A stretch of 64,000 bases of DNA from Alterisphingorhabdus sp051668705 (lineage in GTDB: Bacteria; Pseudomonadota; Alphaproteobacteria; Sphingomonadales; Sphingomonadaceae): positions 1,612,001 to 1,676,000 of the forward strand of contig NZ_CP196351.1 of the NCBI RefSeq assembly GCF_051668705.1, given 5' to 3'. A model generated the notes under the pieces. That model was not told where the DNA came from, searched no databases, and saw nothing but the letters and a program-made list of their open reading frames with translations. Below, piece by piece: positions 60,517 through 64,000 of this stretch. Made by a program: the position numbers and the translations under genes. Positions within the stretch are counted from its first letter, which is position 1. Each line of letters begins with the position of its first letter.

Positions 60517-61358
60517 TACACACCCTTTTTGATGGTCAAAGCCGCATCATAAAGCGATTTACGATCAAGGCCAAAAAGCTGTGCAACATGCGACGCTGCC
60601 TTGCCAGTAGACATATTGTTCAATGCATCGGCCAGCGCCTTTTGCACTGCCTCATCATCAACCTTAGCCGCCACCACAATAGGCGGACCGACAATGATAC
60701 AAATCTCACCCTTCACGCTGTTCTGGCCATAATATTTAGCAAGCTCGGCCAAAGTCCCATTGCGGCATTCTTCAAATTTCTTGGTGATTTCCCTCACTAC
60801 CGCAGCTTCACGCCCTGGCCATAAATCGGCCATGGCGGCAAGAGCATCACCAAGCCGCTGCGCAGATTCGTAAAATATCAACGTTGCATTAAGGGCAGTA
60901 TATTGCTGCAATTCATCACTTCTGGCCTTGGCTTTGTTGGGCAAAAAGCCAGCAAATAAGAAACGATCGCTGGGCAGACCCGATAAAACCAAAGCGGTCA
61001 CAAAGGCGCTTGCCCCCGGTACGGCATGAATATGTACGCCCGCTTCACGTGCCGCCCGCACCAGCTTAAACCCGGGATCACTGATAAGCGGCGTACCCGC
61101 ATCACTAACCAAAGCGATGGCGTGTTCACTTGCCAAAGCCAGCAAATTTTCACGGTCTGCGACCTTGCTATGGTCATTATAACGCAATGTTGGCGTCGTG
61201 ACGTCAATGTGCCGCAAAAGCCTGCCAGTCACCCGGCTATCCTCACATGCGATAAATTTTACATCGCGAAGCGTCGCAATTGCGCGTCCACTAATATCAG
61301 AAAGGTTGCCGATTGGGGTCGCAACAATGTACAGACCGGGTTCAAGTTCATGATTCAT
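60516..61358 (-). CDS. rsmI: 16S rRNA (cytidine(1402)-2'-O)-methyltransferase
   Basis: RsmI adds a 2'-O-methyl group to C1402 in the decoding centre of 16S rRNA using SAM. The 280-residue product starts LEPGLYIVATPIGNLSDISGRA and has VSDAGTPLISDPGFKLV, PGASAFVTALVLSGLPSDRFLFAGFLP and FYESAQRL. It is divergent from the LpoA-like gene and coupled to yraN downstream. Confidence 0.96.
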   Translation of the reverse strand: MNHELEPGLYIVATPIGNLSDISGRAIATLRDVKFIACEDSRVTGRLLRHIDVTTPTLRYNDHSKVADRENLLALASEHAIALVSDAGTPLISDPGFKLVRAAREAGVHIHAVPGASAFVTALVLSGLPSDRFLFAGFLPNKAKARSDELQQYTALNATLIFYESAQRLGDALAAMADLWPGREAAVVREITKKFEECRNGTLAELAKYYGQNSVKGEICIIVGPPIVVAAKVDDEAVQKALADALNNMSTGKAASHVAQLFGLDRKSLYDAALTIKKGV

Positions 61359-61414
61359 AAGTCACCAATGACGCAATAAATTTGGGCATGGACCATAAGG
61401 TGGGGAACGAACAA

Positions 61415-62602
61415 GTGAAAATCTCTGGCTGGAGCCGTAAAGGACGTTTGGCAATTGCCGCAACCATGTTGCTGGCACTGGCAGGCTGTAAATCGATAAT
61501 ACCATCTGGCGATGGGCCGCGCACATCTGAAACGCCTGTTGAAGCGCCCGATACTGGCGAGCAACCCATCGACAATGTGGTAGCAGCAGACAATCAGCGC
61601 CACCGGATCGCACTTTTGCTGCCATTGACTGGGTCAAATTCCAATATTGGCCTCTCTCTGGCGAATGCGACGACATTGGCTCTGCTTGATACCAAGGCTG
61701 ATAATATTCGCATAACCCGCTATGACACCGCCAAAGGCGCTGGTGCCGCTGCGAAACAGGCCATTGCAGATGGCAACAGCCTTATCTTGGGCCCCTTATT
61801 GGCAGATAATGTCCGCGCGGCATCTCGCGTGGCCAGCCCTGCTGGCGTACCCATTATCAGCTATTCCAATGATGTCAGTGTTGCTGGCACCAATACCTTT
61901 ATCATGGGTTTTGTGCCGGATCAGTCTGTTGAACGGGTCGTTGCTTATGCACGCTCGCAAGGGCTTTCACGCTTTGCCGGCCTTACACCAGAAGGCGTTT
62001 ATGGCCAACGCTCTGCCTCTGCTTTGCTGCGCGCTGTAAACAATTCGGGCGGTTCAGTCGTCAGAATGGAAAGCTATAACCGCACAGGTGCATCGCTGCG
62101 TTCAGCCATCAATAAAATGCGCAATGCACAAAATTATGATGCCCTGCTGATCGCGGACAGCGGTCAGACAGCGATTCGCGCTATTCCGCTTATCCGGCAG
62201 AGCAGCGGCCCAGATGCACGTATATTGGGCACAGAATTGTGGAATACTGACAATAACCTTCAAGGCGCACCTTCTGCGCGTGGCGCATGGTTTGCCAGTG
62301 TTTCGGACGGATTATATAAACAATATGCGACCAAATATCGCGAACGTTTCAGCACATCGCCATTCCGGCTTTCCAGCCTAGGCTATGACAGTGTGCTGCT
62401 GACCTTCCGCATCGCGAGGAACTGGGAAGTGAACACACCTTTTCCTATCGACAGATTGCGCGACTCAGGCGGCTTTGTCGGTTTGGATGGCGCTTTCCGC
62501 TTTGGCCGTAATGGCGTTGCGGAACGTATGCTTGAGGTTCAGGAAGTGCGCACAAGCGGCTTTGCTATCATCTCTGCAGCGCCGCGCAGTTTCGATAACT
62601 GA
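61415..62602 (+). CDS. LpoA-like penicillin-binding protein activator lipoprotein
   Basis: The product is about 395 residues from a GTG at 61415 preceded by AAGGTGGGG. In-frame TTG and ATG codons at 61382 and 61388 are alternatives but lie only about 25-30 bases from the divergent rsmI start. The signal MKISGWSRKGRLAIAATMLLALAGC ends in a lipobox. The body is a type I periplasmic-binding fold (HRIALLLPLTGSNSNIGLSLANATTLAL, LILGPLLADNVRAAS, GVPIISYSND, GFVPDQSVERV), as in LpoA, the outer-membrane activator of PBP1A. The divergent rsmI-lpoA pairing is also the known arrangement in enterobacteria. Confidence 0.88.
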   Translation: MKISGWSRKGRLAIAATMLLALAGCKSIIPSGDGPRTSETPVEAPDTGEQPIDNVVAADNQRHRIALLLPLTGSNSNIGLSLANATTLALLDTKADNIRITRYDTAKGAGAAAKQAIADGNSLILGPLLADNVRAASRVASPAGVPIISYSNDVSVAGTNTFIMGFVPDQSVERVVAYARSQGLSRFAGLTPEGVYGQRSASALLRAVNNSGGSVVRMESYNRTGASLRSAINKMRNAQNYDALLIADSGQTAIRAIPLIRQSSGPDARILGTELWNTDNNLQGAPSARGAWFASVSDGLYKQYATKYRERFSTSPFRLSSLGYDSVLLTFRIARNWEVNTPFPIDRLRDSGGFVGLDGAFRFGRNGVAERMLEVQEVRTSGFAIISAAPRSFDN

Positions 62603-62613
62603 TAATATTTATG

Positions 62614-62661
62614 AAGAATATTATGGTATGACTGCTTAGCGGCAGCCACACCATTATTCTT
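62614..62661. terminator. long nested hairpin between the convergent LpoA-like and transaldolase genes
   Basis: AAGAATA pairs with TATTCTT, and after a TT bulge ATGGT pairs with ACCAT. Inside, CTGC pairs with GCAG around a six-base loop. The element fills most of the 63-base convergent gap and probably serves as a shared 3' end for both genes. Confidence 0.6.
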
Positions 62662-62665
62662 GCAC

Positions 62666-63319
62666 TTAGGTAATGGTCTGGCCGGTTTTGGCCCAGTCTG
62701 CCATAAAGCCCTCAATGCCTTTATCAGTCAGCACATGCTTGAAGAGCCCGCGAATAACGCTTGGCGGCATTGTGGCAACATCTGCACCAATACGCGCCGA
62801 TTCCAACACGTGGATGGGGTTGCGGATAGACGCGACCAAAATCTCTGTATCAAACAGATAATTGTCGTATATCAGTCGGATATCTTCGATCAGACGCATG
62901 CCGTCAAGGCCATTATCATCATGACGACCAACAAATGGTGAGATAAAGGCGGCCCCTGCCTTGGCAGCCAAAAGCGCCTGATTGGCAGAGAAACAAAGCG
63001 TTACATTGACCTGACAGCCATCATCACTCAGCTTTTTGCAAGTTTTGAGGCCATCAATTGTCAATGGCACTTTGATAGCCACATTATCCGCCACTGCGCG
63101 CAGAATGTCGGCCTCTTTCATCATGGTTTCATGATCGAGAGCGACCACTTCTGCTGAGACTGGCCCATCAACCAAGCCGCATATCTCTTTAACGACAGGA
63201 ATAAATTCCCGTCCTGATTTGTGGATTAAAGAAGGGTTGGTGGTAACCCCGTCGAGCAAGCCAGTGGCAGCCAGATCGGCAATTTCGGCGGTATCGGCAG
63301 TATCAACAAAAAATTTCAT
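62666..63319 (-). CDS. transaldolase-like fructose-6-phosphate aldolase (FSA type)
   Basis: The 217-residue product is a short (type 5/FSA) transaldolase: MKFFVDTADTAEIADLAATGLLDGVTTNPSLI, the Schiff-base lysine in NVAIKVPLTIDGL, and VNVTLCFSANQALLAAKAGAAFISPFVGR. GGAGACG precedes the ATG at 63319. Whether it acts as transaldolase in the pentose-phosphate pathway or as a true fructose-6-phosphate aldolase cannot be settled without the key active-site comparison. It is divergent from priA. Confidence 0.93.
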   Translation of the reverse strand: MKFFVDTADTAEIADLAATGLLDGVTTNPSLIHKSGREFIPVVKEICGLVDGPVSAEVVALDHETMMKEADILRAVADNVAIKVPLTIDGLKTCKKLSDDGCQVNVTLCFSANQALLAAKAGAAFISPFVGRHDDNGLDGMRLIEDIRLIYDNYLFDTEILVASIRNPIHVLESARIGADVATMPPSVIRGLFKHVLTDKGIEGFMADWAKTGQTIT

Positions 63320-63417
63320 ATTCCGGCGTCTCCTGAACGGGTTTTGCATCAGTTTAATAGGGAACGATTCGCACTGTGGTATAGCGGCCATGCTTATCAG
63401 CCGCTATAGGATTGCCT

Positions 63418-64000
63418 ATGGCGCATGGTGATAACTCAGAGATTGCAAAGGGACAGCCTCGCCCGCAAGACAAACAGCAGCAAAAGCAAAACTCCGGCAA
63501 AGATATTAAGTTGAAACAGCGTGTCAGTGTCGTTTTGCTGACCAATATTATTGGTCCGTTGGATTATAGCGTCAAAGACGGCATGACATTGGCGCCAGGC
63601 GATATTGTAACTGTACCATTAGGGCCGCGCGCATTAACTGGCATTGTCTGGGATGATGAGAGCCTGTCTGAAAATGCGATGGCAAGCCCGCCGGTCGAGG
63701 CAAAGAAGTTGCGGCCCGTGACAGCAAAACTAGATATCCCGCCACTTTCACCCAAGATGCGGCAATGGCTGCTTTGGGTATCGCAATATTATATGGCACC
63801 CCTGCCCAATATTTTGCGCATGGCTGTTCCGGGTCCTGCAATGGCCAATGATGTACGGCCCATGGTGGAATATAGCCTGAATGATCAGCGTCCCGAGCGC
63901 ATGACCAGTGCCCGCGAAAAGGTTTATGCGCATTTGCAAGGGCAACAGGGCAGCCTGTCTGACCTTGCGCAAAAAGCGAATGTTTCAGATGCGGTATTGC
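63418..64000 (+). CDS. priA: primosomal protein N' PriA, N-terminal part (cut by window edge)
   Basis: About 194 residues are visible from the ATG at 63418, which follows AGGA. After a polar, Gln/Lys-rich N-terminal extension of about 35 residues comes the PriA DNA-binding domain: VSVVLLTNIIGPLDYSV, LAPGDIVTVPLGPRALTGIVWD and a WLLWVSQYYMAPLPNILRMAVP helix. The helicase domain lies beyond the edge. PriA restarts stalled forks by loading DnaB. Confidence 0.92.
   Translation, partial: MAHGDNSEIAKGQPRPQDKQQQKQNSGKDIKLKQRVSVVLLTNIIGPLDYSVKDGMTLAPGDIVTVPLGPRALTGIVWDDESLSENAMASPPVEAKKLRPVTAKLDIPPLSPKMRQWLLWVSQYYMAPLPNILRMAVPGPAMANDVRPMVEYSLNDQRPERMTSAREKVYAHLQGQQGSLSDLAQKANVSDAVL

Overview
The window is a gene-dense bacterial chromosome segment with no prophage, insertion sequence or CRISPR array. 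Gene content and order point to an alphaproteobacterium of the order Sphingomonadales with an unusually moderate G+C content (judged by eye, around 50 %). The evidence is the divL-tsaE-amgK-murU-addB-addA-trxA run, hrcA-grpE divergent from rph, the aroK-aroB pair, the AddAB rather than RecBCD repair system, and several sphingomonad-type hypothetical proteins. The species cannot be named from the sequence alone. Both ends are cut inside genes: an EAL-domain protein on the left and priA on the right. No gene-free stretch exceeds about 160 bases.

Layout. 0-8 kb: truncated EAL protein, NAD kinase, tRNA-Asn, a small secreted protein, secA preceded by a short secreted ORF, argJ and an inositol-monophosphatase-family gene. 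8-19 kb: one long minus-strand, mostly overlapping operon (divL, tsaE, amgK, murU, addB, addA, then trxA) that mixes cell-cycle signalling, cell-wall recycling and recombination. 19-25.6 kb: a secreted propeller/amidohydrolase protein, ahcY with an operator-like palindrome and a structured leader, a peroxiredoxin and folE. 25.8-32.1 kb: an accessory-looking island with a TpsB/FhaC-type outer-membrane transporter, a divergent FecR-domain protein carrying a long Asp/Asn/Gly repeat, and a CHASE2-EAL membrane protein. No TpsA exoprotein is present. 32-37 kb: tRNA-Arg, a MutT-type Nudix hydrolase, two orphan Flp pilins, an M48 protease, accA and xerD. 37-46 kb: a two-gene envelope unit of unknown function, aroK-aroB, a NifU-like scaffold, cvpA, radA, a patatin-like protein and an MBL-fold lipoprotein. 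46-55 kb: the heat-shock genes dnaK-dnaJ and hrcA-grpE, separated by a copper-chaperone-like lipoprotein, an HExxH protein, a six-TM protein and a MATE transporter. 55-64 kb: rph, rdgB, a CAP-domain lipoprotein on the other strand, hemW, xerC, gshB, yraN, rsmI, an LpoA-like lipoprotein, an FSA-type transaldolase and the start of priA.

Most of the window is housekeeping. The candidates for something less described are the TpsB / FecR-repeat / CHASE2-EAL island, with a TTAA-N7-TTAG motif in both of its intergenic regions; the short secreted ORF with alternative leader hairpins just upstream of secA; and the ahcY control region. All functional claims rest on reading motifs and context by eye; no database search was run.
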